Of a stretch of 36,408 bases of DNA, positions 7,809 to 15,746 are shown piece by piece. A program made the position numbers and the translations under genes. Source of the DNA: Polynucleobacter meluiroseus (GTDB lineage Bacteria > Pseudomonadota > Gammaproteobacteria > Burkholderiales > Burkholderiaceae). The stretch's first letter is position 1. Every line of letters starts with the position of its first letter. The stretch lies in NCBI GenBank assembly GCA_945947155.1, contig CAMEXM010000013.1, forward strand, positions 1-36,408. Direction: 5' to 3'. The notes under the pieces were generated by a model, which was not told the DNA's origin, made no database searches, and was given only the letters and a program-made list of their open reading frames with translations.

Positions 7809-9326
7809 TTAAGCGTTCTTAGTCTTGAGTTTAGGCGTTAGCAAGGCTTGCGCTAACAAAGCCAAAATAGCTGCCGGAATTGCTCCTGCAAGCATCAGGG
7901 CATGGTCATTGACTGCAAGCCCAGCCACGATGCGATCGCCAAAGCCGCCAGCGCCAACGAGCGCTGCCAGAGTGCATGTACCAACGCCGATGACGGTAGC
8001 GGATGCAAGGCCAGTCATGATGATCGACTTGGCGGATGGAAGCTCGATGTATAAAAGCAGTTGCCTGTTACTGCAACCCAGGGCGAGCGCCGCTTCTTTC
8101 AAATTGGCAGGTACTTCCATGAGGCCAATGTGGGTTGCATTCACAATCGGTAGCAGGCCATACAGAAAGAGGGCGATGACAGCGGGGACAGCGCCAATTT
8201 GATCTAAGGCGGCTATCAGGATGGTAAGCAGAGCCAGCGATGGAATGGTCTGCAAGATTCCAGCTGCACCCAATATCCACACTGCAAAACGCGGGCGGCG
8301 CTGCGCCAGAATACCCAAGGGAATGCTGACAATAAGGGCAAATGCCGAGGAGATGGCGACTAACAGAACATGGTCGCGCAGTGCAGTAAAAAAATCAGGC
8401 GCAAAGAGGAGTTTAAAAAAACGAGAGGAAGTCGATGCATTATTTTCTTGAACGGACGCGGAGTTCAAAAACGTTCTCGCGACCTGTTCAAAATTAGCAC
8501 CTGCTTCGGCTTGCCCATTGAGTTTTGCCATCGCCGCTTCGTTTAGACGATTGCTTAAATTTTGCAGGAGCTTTTCATTAAAATCCGTGCGCATTAATAG
8601 CACTGCGTCGTAACGCGGAAATGCCTGCCGATCATCCTCTAACAAGACTAAGTTTTGTTTCTCAATTGCCGCATCCGTCGTGTACGCATCGACAATATCG
8701 ACATCACCGCGGGCTAAGGCGCCATACGCTAAGCCATGCTCCAAAACCCGTTGGGGCCCAATCGTTAGGTTGTAGCCTTTAACTAGGGCAGGCCATCCAT
8801 CCATGCGCGTCTTAAATTCAGGGGACAGGGCAATGCGCAGTTTCGATTGTTGCTCCGGTGTCAATCCTGTAATGTCACTAATTTTCTTGAGACCCAAAGC
8901 ATTGGCGCGATCCGCCTTCATGGCCAAGGCGTAGGAATTATTAAAGCCGAGGGGTATCGCAACCTTAAGTCCCATGGGCGCTAGCATGGCATTGAGCTCA
9001 GAAAGCGAAACCTGAGTTTCTGGCCGCTTCAGTATCTCGCGCACAATGGTGCCCGTGTATTCAGGATAAATATCAATTTGCCCGGTGGTGAGGGCTTTCA
9101 GGACAATGGCGGTATTGCCAAGACCCTGGCGATGTGTCGATTGAACCCCAGCATCGCGCAAGGATAGATTGATGATCTCGCCCAGTACATAACTCTCGGT
9201 AAACCGTTTTGATCCAACCGTTACATTCGGTTCTGTAGGCTGAGCTATAGCAGAGTAGCTCAATGCCAGCCCAAGGCATAAGCTGACGTTGATCCAGGCG
9301 CGAAGAAGATACCGATTAACTGACAA
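7809..9326 (-). CDS. betaine/ergothioneine-type ABC transporter: binding protein fused to permease
   Basis: The 505-residue protein starts with a signal peptide (ending YSAIAQ), then an OpuC/EgtU-type binding domain (about 35-290) with GSKRFTESYVLGEI, QGLGNTAIVLKAL and the hallmark YPEYTGT (87-93). The permease domain (about 313-500) has LGILAQRRP, LQTIPSLALLTIL, LKEAALALGCSNRQLLLYIELP and GAGGFGDRI. EgtU-type ergothioneine transporters combine the same domains, but with the permease first. It sits immediately upstream of senB, so the ligand may be selenoneine, ergothioneine or hercynine, all trimethylammonium compounds; osmolyte uptake is the alternative. No cognate ATPase is in the window. 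The start is a TTG at 9326 without a well-placed ribosome-binding site, so the first residues are uncertain. Confidence 0.82.
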   Translation of the reverse strand: MSVNRYLLRAWINVSLCLGLALSYSAIAQPTEPNVTVGSKRFTESYVLGEIINLSLRDAGVQSTHRQGLGNTAIVLKALTTGQIDIYPEYTGTIVREILKRPETQVSLSELNAMLAPMGLKVAIPLGFNNSYALAMKADRANALGLKKISDITGLTPEQQSKLRIALSPEFKTRMDGWPALVKGYNLTIGPQRVLEHGLAYGALARGDVDIVDAYTTDAAIEKQNLVLLEDDRQAFPRYDAVLLMRTDFNEKLLQNLSNRLNEAAMAKLNGQAEAGANFEQVARTFLNSASVQENNASTSSRFFKLLFAPDFFTALRDHVLLVAISSAFALIVSIPLGILAQRRPRFAVWILGAAGILQTIPSLALLTILIAALDQIGAVPAVIALFLYGLLPIVNATHIGLMEVPANLKEAALALGCSNRQLLLYIELPSAKSIIMTGLASATVIGVGTCTLAALVGAGGFGDRIVAGLAVNDHALMLAGAIPAAILALLAQALLTPKLKTKNA

Positions 9327-9386
9327 AACGATTGGACACCCTGATTGAATAGATACCCATCATAAATCACGAATCCAGTAATTGCG

Positions 9387-9740
9387 TTAAGCCGTTTTCA
9401 ATCGTCGGCTTTTGCGTGTGCGTTCAAAAAAATCATCGGGTTTTAAGCGCACCCATTCAATAAAACCCACCATATCCTCCTGCAGCTTTAGCAGTTCAAT
9501 GGAATAGTATTTACGTGCCAGCTCGGTTTCTGTAAAAACCGCATGAATCTGTCGGTGGCAAATGCGGTGTAATACGGCAGTTTGACGCCCGCCATGGGAC
9601 TTTGGAATCAGGTGGTGTTCGTCGCGTTGTAAAGGGGGTATTGCTCTATCGCACAGTGGGCAAATCACGTCTTCAGGCTGTAGTGCTATGAAATTACTCT
9701 GCTCAGCCAGAATTTGTTTTTTCTTGATGCGTCCAGTCAC
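9387..9740 (-). CDS. HNH endonuclease-domain protein
   Basis: A 117-residue protein with a compact HNH (beta-beta-alpha-metal) domain: a CPLC pair, the core DEHHLIPKSHGG, then LHRICHRQIHA. The charged C terminus is DDFFERTRKSRRLK. HNH proteins of this short kind are widespread in proteobacteria and their biological role is mostly unknown; a nucleic-acid nuclease is inferred from the fold. The start is GTG at 9740, as no ATG is available nearby. It reads in the same direction as the transporter-senB pair, 60 bases upstream, but a functional link is not evident. Confidence 0.75.
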   Translation of the reverse strand: MTGRIKKKQILAEQSNFIALQPEDVICPLCDRAIPPLQRDEHHLIPKSHGGRQTAVLHRICHRQIHAVFTETELARKYYSIELLKLQEDMVGFIEWVRLKPDDFFERTRKSRRLKTA

Positions 9741-9767
9741 AGTATGAATTGCCCTGAAAAGCCCGCA

Positions 9768-10181
9768 TTATGAATGTGCAGCTAAATCGACAATCACAAA
9801 TCCGGTAACGCCGATATGCACTAGCGTAATGACAACCGATAATCCGTGCAGGACTAAAAAACGCTGTTTTTGTTTTGCGTCCGATGCCGCATTGATTGCA
9901 GGCATCAGAATTTGCCGAGTCGGAATGGTGGAGAGGGCGATCAGCCCTAAGATGATGGCACTGATTACGCTACTGGGGATGGCGAGGACGGCAGCAATAC
10001 CAGAAGCAATGATGACGAAAATATAAAAAGGAGGAAAGGCCTTGCGTATGAGTGCGCTTGCCTCTGCTGGCGGTAAAGACTTAAACAGAAAAGCAGCGAA
10101 GCTAGCAGCAAATAAAAGCATGCCGCCAAAAAGCAAGGCAGAGGTCAAAAGGGCAGAAATGTGGGTCACGGATTCAAGCAA
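9768..10181 (-). CDS. DUF4149-type integral membrane protein
   Basis: The 137 residues form four predicted membrane helices (about 8-32, 49-68, 71-86 and 111-133). LFGGMLLFAASFAAFLF and LIRKAFPPFYIF match the DUF4149 (TMEM205-like) pattern of a small helical inner-membrane protein. The function of this family is not established. The TTG start at 10181 is supported by GAGG seven bases upstream. It lies 27 bases upstream of the HNH gene, so the two may be co-transcribed. Confidence 0.75.
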   Translation of the reverse strand: MLESVTHISALLTSALLFGGMLLFAASFAAFLFKSLPPAEASALIRKAFPPFYIFVIIASGIAAVLAIPSSVISAIILGLIALSTIPTRQILMPAINAASDAKQKQRFLVLHGLSVVITLVHIGVTGFVIVDLAAHS

Positions 10182-10294
10182 GGGGTAGCCTCGGATTAAG
10201 CAGGGTTAGACGGTACTGCTTTAATAAACAGCGCCGTTAGCAAAATGGTAAAGCATTATGGCAAAACGAGTTGGGAGGGTAAAGCGTGGCTTAT

Positions 10295-10498
10295 TTAGCC
10301 TGCTTGGGCAGCGCACTGGGCACAGATGCAGGCTTTACCTTGGGCCTCGAGCGGCACTAGATCCATTACGTACTCAGAAAACACGGCATCAAAGCACCAG
10401 CAGCGCCCGGCCGTAGTGCAGGCCGCTTTAGCGAGCTCCATAGCGCATGCATTGCTTTCTTGGCAGATCGGGCAGCGGCTGGGGTCTATGGCATCCAT
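10295..10498 (-). CDS. cysteine-rich CWC family protein
   Basis: A small protein of 67 residues with nine cysteines. The pattern CPICQESNAC, then GRCWCFDAVF, then ACICAQCA, matches the cysteine-rich CWC family, named for its Cys-Trp-Cys motif, and is probably a metal-binding fold. The function is unknown. It starts with ATG at 10498 and has its own short transcription unit, divergent from the ChaN-like gene. Confidence 0.8.
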   Translation of the reverse strand: MDAIDPSRCPICQESNACAMELAKAACTTAGRCWCFDAVFSEYVMDLVPLEAQGKACICAQCAAQAG

Positions 10499-10578
10499 TG
10501 GTATAGATTACCAGCTTATGCAGCGATTTGCCATTCGTGATCTCTGCGTTTTTAGTTTAGCGGTCCTATACTCGGTTG

Positions 10579-11433
10579 ATGCGAATTTTCCATCCAAAAA
10601 AGTTACTTAAGTCGCCAACTAAGCACCCAAGCACACCATTCTTTTTTTTGGCTGTCCTCGCATTGCAGTTCCATTCTGGGGCGTTAGCACAAAGTGACTG
10701 GCGCGCGCAAATACCTTCCTTACCAAATGCTGGACTGATCTTATTGGGCGAACAGCATGACGCGCCAGAGCATCAAGAGCTGGCTAGATTAAGTGTTGAA
10801 GCATTGGCCAGCAAGCAAGCCTTATCAGCCCTCGTGTTGGAGATGGCGGATGCAGGTGTTAGTACAGAAGGTATGCCAACTCAGTCTAGTGAGGATGCAG
10901 TGCGTGAGCGGCTCAAGTGGAATGAGGCAGGTTGGCCTTGGAGTCGCTATGGATTACTTGTGATGCAGGCCGTTCGAGCCGGGGTGCCAGTAGTGGGAAG
11001 CAATCTGCCGTTTTCAGCGATGGCAGCAGTAATGAAGGATGGGGCATGGGACAGCAAAGTATCTAGTGCAGTTTTAGCAAGCCACAGGGAAAGCATGATT
11101 CAAGGCCATTGCGGCCTTTTACCGGAATCACAGGTACCTGCAATGGCACGCATTCAGATTGCGCGGGATGAGCGTATGGCACAAACAGTCAGCACGTGGA
11201 TGCGCAGCGGAAAGACTGTACTGCTGCTTGCAGGCGCAGAGCATGTCAAAAAAGACCGCGGTATCCCGCTTCTGCTCGATACAAAATCAAAGGGTAAAGT
11301 TACCGTAGTTTGGATGCAGGCAACCACGTCAGTAAAGAAAGACCCGGCATTAGCCGATCTCAATTGGCAAACGCCGCCGGTGCCCTTTAAAGACTACTGC
11401 GCCGATATGAAGAAAACCATGGGCCAGAAATAA
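10579..11433 (+). CDS. ChaN-like haem-binding uptake family protein
   Basis: A secreted protein of 284 residues. An N-terminal signal peptide (hydrophobic FFFLAVLALQF, ending SGALAQ) is followed by the ChaN-like domain (Cofac_haem_bdg): LILLGEQHDAPEHQELARL, LVLEMADAG, NEAGWPWSRYGLLVMQAV, and GKTVLLLAGAEHVKKDRGIPLLL. The paired histidines and the GEQHD motif are family landmarks, and ChaN of Campylobacter binds haem. There is no lipobox cysteine, so it is probably periplasmic rather than lipid-anchored. ATG at 10579 is preferred over the adjacent TTG at 10576. It is transcribed alone and converges with the nuclease unit. Confidence 0.83.
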   Translation: MRIFHPKKLLKSPTKHPSTPFFFLAVLALQFHSGALAQSDWRAQIPSLPNAGLILLGEQHDAPEHQELARLSVEALASKQALSALVLEMADAGVSTEGMPTQSSEDAVRERLKWNEAGWPWSRYGLLVMQAVRAGVPVVGSNLPFSAMAAVMKDGAWDSKVSSAVLASHRESMIQGHCGLLPESQVPAMARIQIARDERMAQTVSTWMRSGKTVLLLAGAEHVKKDRGIPLLLDTKSKGKVTVVWMQATTSVKKDPALADLNWQTPPVPFKDYCADMKKTMGQK

Positions 11434-11439
11434 CAAGGC

Positions 11440-11571
11440 CTAGTTTGAGCCCCTTGTCTTGCAATGCTTATTAAACAATCCTAACTTTAAATCAGATAAA
11501 GTTTTATCTTTTTCTTGACCAATTTCATCCCGCAATTTTTTTCTAATTTCGTCTAGTCTCGAGGCGCACAT
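11440..11571 (-). CDS. possible small protein of 43 residues, highly charged
   Basis: An ATG at 11571 opens a 43-codon frame ending with TAG, starting MCASRLDEIRKKLRDEIGQE and ending in a basic tail with KHCKTRGSN. The first half would form a charged amphipathic helix. It follows the GIY-YIG gene in the same direction after 62 bases and ends 6 bases from the convergent ChaN-like gene, which fills an otherwise empty gap. The upstream ribosome-binding site (AAAGA) is weak. I do not recognise it, and it may be chance. Confidence 0.33.
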   Translation of the reverse strand: MCASRLDEIRKKLRDEIGQEKDKTLSDLKLGLFNKHCKTRGSN

Positions 11572-11633
11572 ATTCTTTATTTAAGCTCTATATGGTTGAT
11601 GGAATAGGACTTGAATTTAATCACGTTCTTATT

Positions 11634-12503
11634 TTAGCGAAAATACCCTTGGTTTAATGGATAGTTTTTGAATAGATTAGCTAACTCTTTTTGATCAAAG
11701 CTCGAAAACTTAGTTTCATTGTCAGGACAGCAGTTACGAGCCTCTTTAGGCAGTAGCGCATTTAATATCCCAACATGCGGCTTTCCTTCTAGAGTTATCA
11801 GAAAATACTTATGGTGTGGGGCAAAATTATTTTTAAGTAACTTACCAAATACAAGGAGACACTTATTTGCTAAGTTTGGACTTTCTTTGAGTGTATAGCT
11901 TCCAATAACTTTTAAATCTAAATTTTTCCACTCTTTCTTAATTTGATCTTTGAGTAGTTTAAGTATTTTGTCGATTGCCTTGCGGTCAAGAGTTTCATGT
12001 ACATTGATCCACATGTCTTTTTGATCGCCGCCCGCATCAAGCAATCCAGACTCTATGCTATCAACCGTATTGTTACTAGATGACTTTGCGCGATTCAGCG
12101 GTGGGTTAAATTCAGCAATTAGCGCCTCTTCCTCAGTTGAGTAGTAAGAAACAGCTTTTTTGCTGAGGGTGCCCACGGGCGCACAAACAGATTCTCGAAA
12201 CCAAATTTCTAGGGACTGGGTTTTTTTATCGAAGCATTCAATAATTCGCTGCCTACGTTCGCTCGATTCAGGCTTATTTGCGCCTTGTTGGTGCTGCTGC
12301 ATGCGCATTTTAGGTCCCGAGCCTGCTTTGCCAACATAACGCACCTCAAAGTTTGAGCCAGACTTACTCAACCAAAAGTAAACGCCTGATTTTGTGGTTG
12401 GTGTTGTGACTGAAAATACTAGTTTATCCCCGACAGTATTGGCTTCAATTTTGCCTGCCAATGTAAATGAATGCGCATTTAAAAACTCATTATCTATTTT
12501 CAT
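11634..12503 (-). CDS. GIY-YIG nuclease-domain protein with unknown C-terminal domain
   Basis: The 289-residue protein has an N-terminal GIY-YIG domain (about 35-140): GVYFWLSKSG, VRYVGKAGSG, the catalytic-arginine helix KMRMQQHQQG, and the downstream glutamate-asparagine segment EEALIAEFNPPLNR. The C-terminal half (about 150-289) is unrecognised, with WINVHETLDRKAIDKILKLLKDQIKKEW. It is preceded by a good AAGGG site, and the upstream DUF2779 gene ends eight bases before its ATG, so the two form an operon. A nicking or cleaving activity on nucleic acid is inferred from the fold. Phage restriction or DNA processing is plausible but not shown. Confidence 0.72.
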   Translation of the reverse strand: MKIDNEFLNAHSFTLAGKIEANTVGDKLVFSVTTPTTKSGVYFWLSKSGSNFEVRYVGKAGSGPKMRMQQHQQGANKPESSERRQRIIECFDKKTQSLEIWFRESVCAPVGTLSKKAVSYYSTEEEALIAEFNPPLNRAKSSSNNTVDSIESGLLDAGGDQKDMWINVHETLDRKAIDKILKLLKDQIKKEWKNLDLKVIGSYTLKESPNLANKCLLVFGKLLKNNFAPHHKYFLITLEGKPHVGILNALLPKEARNCCPDNETKFSSFDQKELANLFKNYPLNQGYFR

Positions 12504-12511
12504 TTTTACCC

Positions 12512-14016
12512 TTAATTAATATCGAAGCTTTTGGCGTCGATAGGATTCTCCAGGTACACAATTAAGTCATACATGGCAAATGTATCTGCTGCGCAGTAAT
12601 TTTTTAGGCGCCTTGCTAATTCCGCTTTCTCATCGATGGGCGTATTTGGATCGGTGCATTTAAACCAGACAATTTGCGCATCACCGCCACCTGAAAGCAA
12701 ATCATTACTGGAGTAGTCAACTGACGTGGGTATTGCCTTGACGATATCCTTGAGTGAAAAGGAGCCATTCATTTTTGGAGAATAATATCCATCATTACGA
12801 ACAACCAGTAATGTATCAACTATTCTAGAAATTAGACTTTCAACCGGCAACTTAAGATCGTGGCAACTTGGTCTCTCAACTAAATTAGTTAGCTTTGAAA
12901 TTTCGAACGAGGCATTGTGAACGAAGATTGGCCCCTCTGTTCCAACAGCACTTAAAAGACTGACTAAGAAATCCCTATCCATCGTTGGACTTAAGAATTC
13001 TAAAAAACCTTTGCCTGCATTTAAGTCAGGTTTATCGCTCGGGCTTACCCACTGATGAACGGACCATTGAAAAGGAATGGCGTCATACGGTTTTGTATTG
13101 AGTAGCATGGGGACGCCTTGCTGAACTGTCTCAAAGTCCATAAAGAATCGTGGCCAGCCATATGAGCTAATTTTTGCAGGAAGATCTGAATTAATTACTG
13201 GTTGGTTCAGCGTGTGAGCGAGATGAATCATCTTTTGCATCGGCGTTTTTAGTGCGCTTTCTGGCAATTGCCGGAGGTCAAAAATGGCTTTCTTTTGCCA
13301 TTCTTCCGCTAATTTATTTCCGACGCGGGGGAGAAGGTTGATTGGTACACCATCAAATTGCGGTAGCAATGCTTCGCATCTACTTTGATAGGGGCATACA
13401 TGCGGTTCATTGCAATGTTCACCCATGACTACCATAGGCGAATTTGCGCCTTTAGCCGCAATAACTTTTAGTTCTTTAATCCAATCTTTAACTTCGGGTA
13501 TTCGTTCATTGACTGCTGCGGTAATATCAACCTCAGATAAGAGCCCATCGTAGTTATCAGTATTTGTGTAAAGAAATTCTTTATTGATATGCCCGATCTT
13601 GATACTGTTTAGATTTACACCACACGCCCTAATGACATATGTTTGAATTGTTGCGTCAGCAATGTGCTCTGGTTTTTGGCTGGTGGAAGACTTGACCTCA
13701 ACCATTTCCCAATCTGCTCCTTTGCGTAAAAGAACGTCAGCACGGATCAGTACATCATCACTTAAAAAAGCAGCCTCGTAGATCACATTTATTTCGGGGT
13801 TATCTAAGGCTTTTTTGTTTCATTAATGACCTTTTCAACATCAAATTGACCTTCCAAATTAAGGCCTTGGCCATAGTGTTGCCGCGAGAAATCACCAAAA
13901 CGATTTCCAATATAAAAAATGTGTAACTCTTTCTTTATAGGTTCATTCACATCGAACCATAATTTTTTAGTGCATTGCAGACCAGAGGTAATTTTTGATT
14001 TTGTCAGGATGTGCAT
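12512..14016 (-). pseudogene. DUF2779-type RecB-like/DEDD nuclease gene split by a -1 frameshift
   Basis: Two adjacent frames make one protein. Residues 1-70 (14016-13804) begin LTKSKITSGLQCTKKLWFDV, the usual start of DUF2779 proteins. The rest (13786-12512, preceded in frame by KKALDNPEINV) has a RecB-like core IYEAAF, IRADVL, MVEVKSST, a cysteine cluster HVCPYQSRCE reminiscent of iron-sulfur nucleases, LLPRVGNKLAEEW, and a DEDD exonuclease-like domain (RFFMDFETV, FVHNASFEISKL, NYCAADTFAMYDLI). Joining the frames needs a -1 slip at AAAAAAG (13810-13816), or one extra A. It is a mutation, a sequencing error or recoding; all downstream motifs look intact. It is upstream of the GIY-YIG gene in one operon and divergent from the zinc-ribbon set. 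Confidence 0.75.
13810..13816 (-). other. slippery heptamer A AAA AAG at the DUF2779 frameshift
   Basis: In the upstream frame the codons read ACA AAA AAG, giving the heptamer A AAA AAG, the sequence used for -1 frameshifting in E. coli dnaX. Slipping back one base continues as AAA GCC TTA GAT and enters the long downstream frame. An AAAAGG sequence ends 13 bases upstream of it; dnaX has a Shine-Dalgarno-like stimulator at 10. No clear downstream stem-loop was seen, and a TAG follows three bases later in the original frame. Confidence 0.5.
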
Positions 14017-14194
14017 ATTTGTCTTTTGTAAACTTCAGTTGAACTAATTACTGCAATATGAAAATATGGCATTTACCACTTAAAATATGCAAACCATTGA
14101 TTAATAATAGAATTTTTATTATTTCAATTAGTGAATGGGTATTTCTTGGATTATTTAGTCTACTTGGGTTTTGTTAAGCTTACTAGGCAATTTA

Positions 14195-14224
14195 TTGTGC
14201 ATAAATGTTAACATTAGGCATAAT
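14195..14224 (+). promoter_or_regulatory. candidate promoter with palindromic operator before the first zinc-ribbon gene
   Basis: TTGTGC (14195-14200) and CATAAT (14219-14224) are spaced by 18 bases, a reasonable sigma-70 arrangement. The spacer contains a perfect 12-bp palindrome AATGTTAACATT (14204-14215), a likely operator. The ribosome-binding site AAGGA (14231-14235) and the ATG at 14243 follow. The surrounding 14017-14242 region is very AT-rich and also serves the divergent DUF2779 gene. Confidence 0.42.
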
Positions 14225-14242
14225 ATATTGAAGGATTTTTTG

Positions 14243-14875
14243 ATGTCCAGAAAGTGTCCAAATTGTACTGCAGATGTTCTTGAAAATGCTAAGTTCTGCA
14301 TTAAGTGTGGCACCAAAATGCCGCCCAATGTAACTTTGGGCTCTACGCCCACCCCTTTTGCTAATCGTGTTCCACCACCGGTGAGCTCAACCTCAAATTC
14401 CAGTAGTGCGGGAGCTGTTTTTGTTTCGCCCCCTCCCGCTGCTCCAGATGTACCCAAAAAAGAAGTGGTAAGTTTTGCAGAGGTGCAGGCAAATCAAACT
14501 TCAAGAGCAGATACTGCAATAAAAACCGATGCAGTTAAGCCTGGCAGTAATAAAGGCATTATTTTTGGTGTAATAGGGATATTGATAGCTGCAATTGGTG
14601 GTTTTTTGCTTACCTCGAGCAAAGATGAGTCTCCTAAATCGGTGAATGTACCCCTTATGTCTGCTCCGCCTCTGCCTGCGCCATCTTCAACAATAGCGGC
14701 ACCTCCACCGAAGTCTACTGCCCCGATTGCACCTCCACCTGCGGCGGCTCCATCACCAATTGCGCCGAAACCAGCGCCGCCGCCATCTCCGGCAACTTTA
14801 CCGGCTCCGGTCCCAGCTCCCGCACCTAGTGTGCCGGATGTAAATAAGCTAATGCGTGATGCAGCAAATAAATAA
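14243..14875 (+). CDS. zinc-ribbon, single-pass membrane, proline-rich protein
   Basis: The 210-residue protein has an N-terminal zinc ribbon with CPNC and CIKCG (Cys5, Cys8, Cys19, Cys22), a linker rich in proline and serine, one membrane helix (about 104-124, GIIFGVIGILIAAIGGFLL), and a Pro/Ala-rich tail that ends VPDVNKLMRDAANK. By this layout the ribbon is cytoplasmic and the proline-rich tail is outside. The ATG at 14243 with AAGGA eight bases ahead is the start; a longer in-frame start at 14171 would add 24 unlikely residues. It is the first gene of set A (14243-17865). Function unknown; the ribbon is shared with four neighbours. Confidence 0.72.
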   Translation: MSRKCPNCTADVLENAKFCIKCGTKMPPNVTLGSTPTPFANRVPPPVSSTSNSSSAGAVFVSPPPAAPDVPKKEVVSFAEVQANQTSRADTAIKTDAVKPGSNKGIIFGVIGILIAAIGGFLLTSSKDESPKSVNVPLMSAPPLPAPSSTIAAPPPKSTAPIAPPPAAAPSPIAPKPAPPPSPATLPAPVPAPAPSVPDVNKLMRDAANK

Positions 14876-14900
14876 AAAACATTAAAAGTCTAAGGAACTC

Positions 14901-15698
14901 GTGAATTCATTAATAAGTAGACGCATGTCTCCCGGTAAGTATGTTGCATGCGCATTTGTATGTTTCGGATTTTCTTTTTCTGCACTTGTTTTTGCACAAA
15001 CTGCCCCACCAAGTTCTGGAAATTCTTTTTTGAATAAATTATTAAACATTTTGGTCTGCGATCCAAAAGATAAAATGTGTGACCCTGAATATAATCCAGC
15101 AGTTAAAAATTCACTAATCCAGTCACCGGATCAGGTGCTTAAATTTATTGACTCAGCAACTGCATTTTTGACTGGGCAGGCTAACCAGCCTGTGGGCGAA
15201 CGAAATGCTAATTTTTCCGCTAATAATACAGTCGTTGCGGTTACCGCAAAACCACCCAGCAGTCTTAGTCCCTCCCTGGACAATGATGCGTTCCAAAGAA
15301 TGATGAAAACAAATGCAAGCTTAGCTTCTGCGGTGCAGGGTTATCTGCAAAAACAGCCCGCTAGCATTGCTCAGTTAAAGACGTTTTCTGAGGGTGGCGA
15401 GCCCTGGGCTCAGATGTTTTATGGTTTAGCATTTGGCGATGCCTGGACAGGTATCGCCAATCCCGCAGAATCGTGCCGCTGGATCAAAGAGTCTGCTGCT
15501 GCAGGCGTAAGTTCGGCTCGTTACTTTATAGCTAAAAGGGCGTATCTTCGCGACAATTGTTTTAGTGAGACTCCCACACTTGAGCAAGCAAAAATATGGG
15601 CTGAATTGGCAGCAATGTCTAGCGATGATTCGATTCAAAAAGACTCGAGAGAATTGATAACAAAGATTCTAAAAGATCAGTTGGCAGGTCTGAAATAG
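14901..15698 (+). CDS. secreted Sel1-like repeat protein
   Basis: A 265-residue exported protein. A signal peptide of about 33 residues (CAFVCFGFSFSALVFAQ) is followed by a short cysteine-pair segment (ILVCDPKDKMCDPEYNP), a low-similarity middle, and a C-terminal part with Sel1/TPR-like helices: GEPWAQMFYGLAFGDAW, CRWIKESAAAGVSSARYFIAKRAY, EQAKIWAELAAMSS. Sel1 repeats generally bind partner proteins. The start is GTG at 14901 with TAAGGA five bases ahead. It lies 25 bases after the previous gene in the same operon and would sit in the periplasm next to the channel-like protein encoded downstream. Confidence 0.68.
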   Translation: MNSLISRRMSPGKYVACAFVCFGFSFSALVFAQTAPPSSGNSFLNKLLNILVCDPKDKMCDPEYNPAVKNSLIQSPDQVLKFIDSATAFLTGQANQPVGERNANFSANNTVVAVTAKPPSSLSPSLDNDAFQRMMKTNASLASAVQGYLQKQPASIAQLKTFSEGGEPWAQMFYGLAFGDAWTGIANPAESCRWIKESAAAGVSSARYFIAKRAYLRDNCFSETPTLEQAKIWAELAAMSSDDSIQKDSRELITKILKDQLAGLK

Positions 15699-15746
15699 CA
15701 CTCTATTGGTATCTCATGCTTAGTCATTCAAATATCTAATTTGCTC

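Noticed and set aside
11494..11513. AGATAAA/TTTATCT hairpin followed by T residues after the ChaN-like gene
   Set aside because: The stem is all weak A/T-rich pairing and overlaps the possible small gene, so a terminator is not supported well enough.
14155..14457. 100-residue frame on the minus strand over the first zinc-ribbon gene
   Set aside because: It mirrors a real zinc-ribbon coding sequence, which has a good ribosome-binding site and conserved cysteines.
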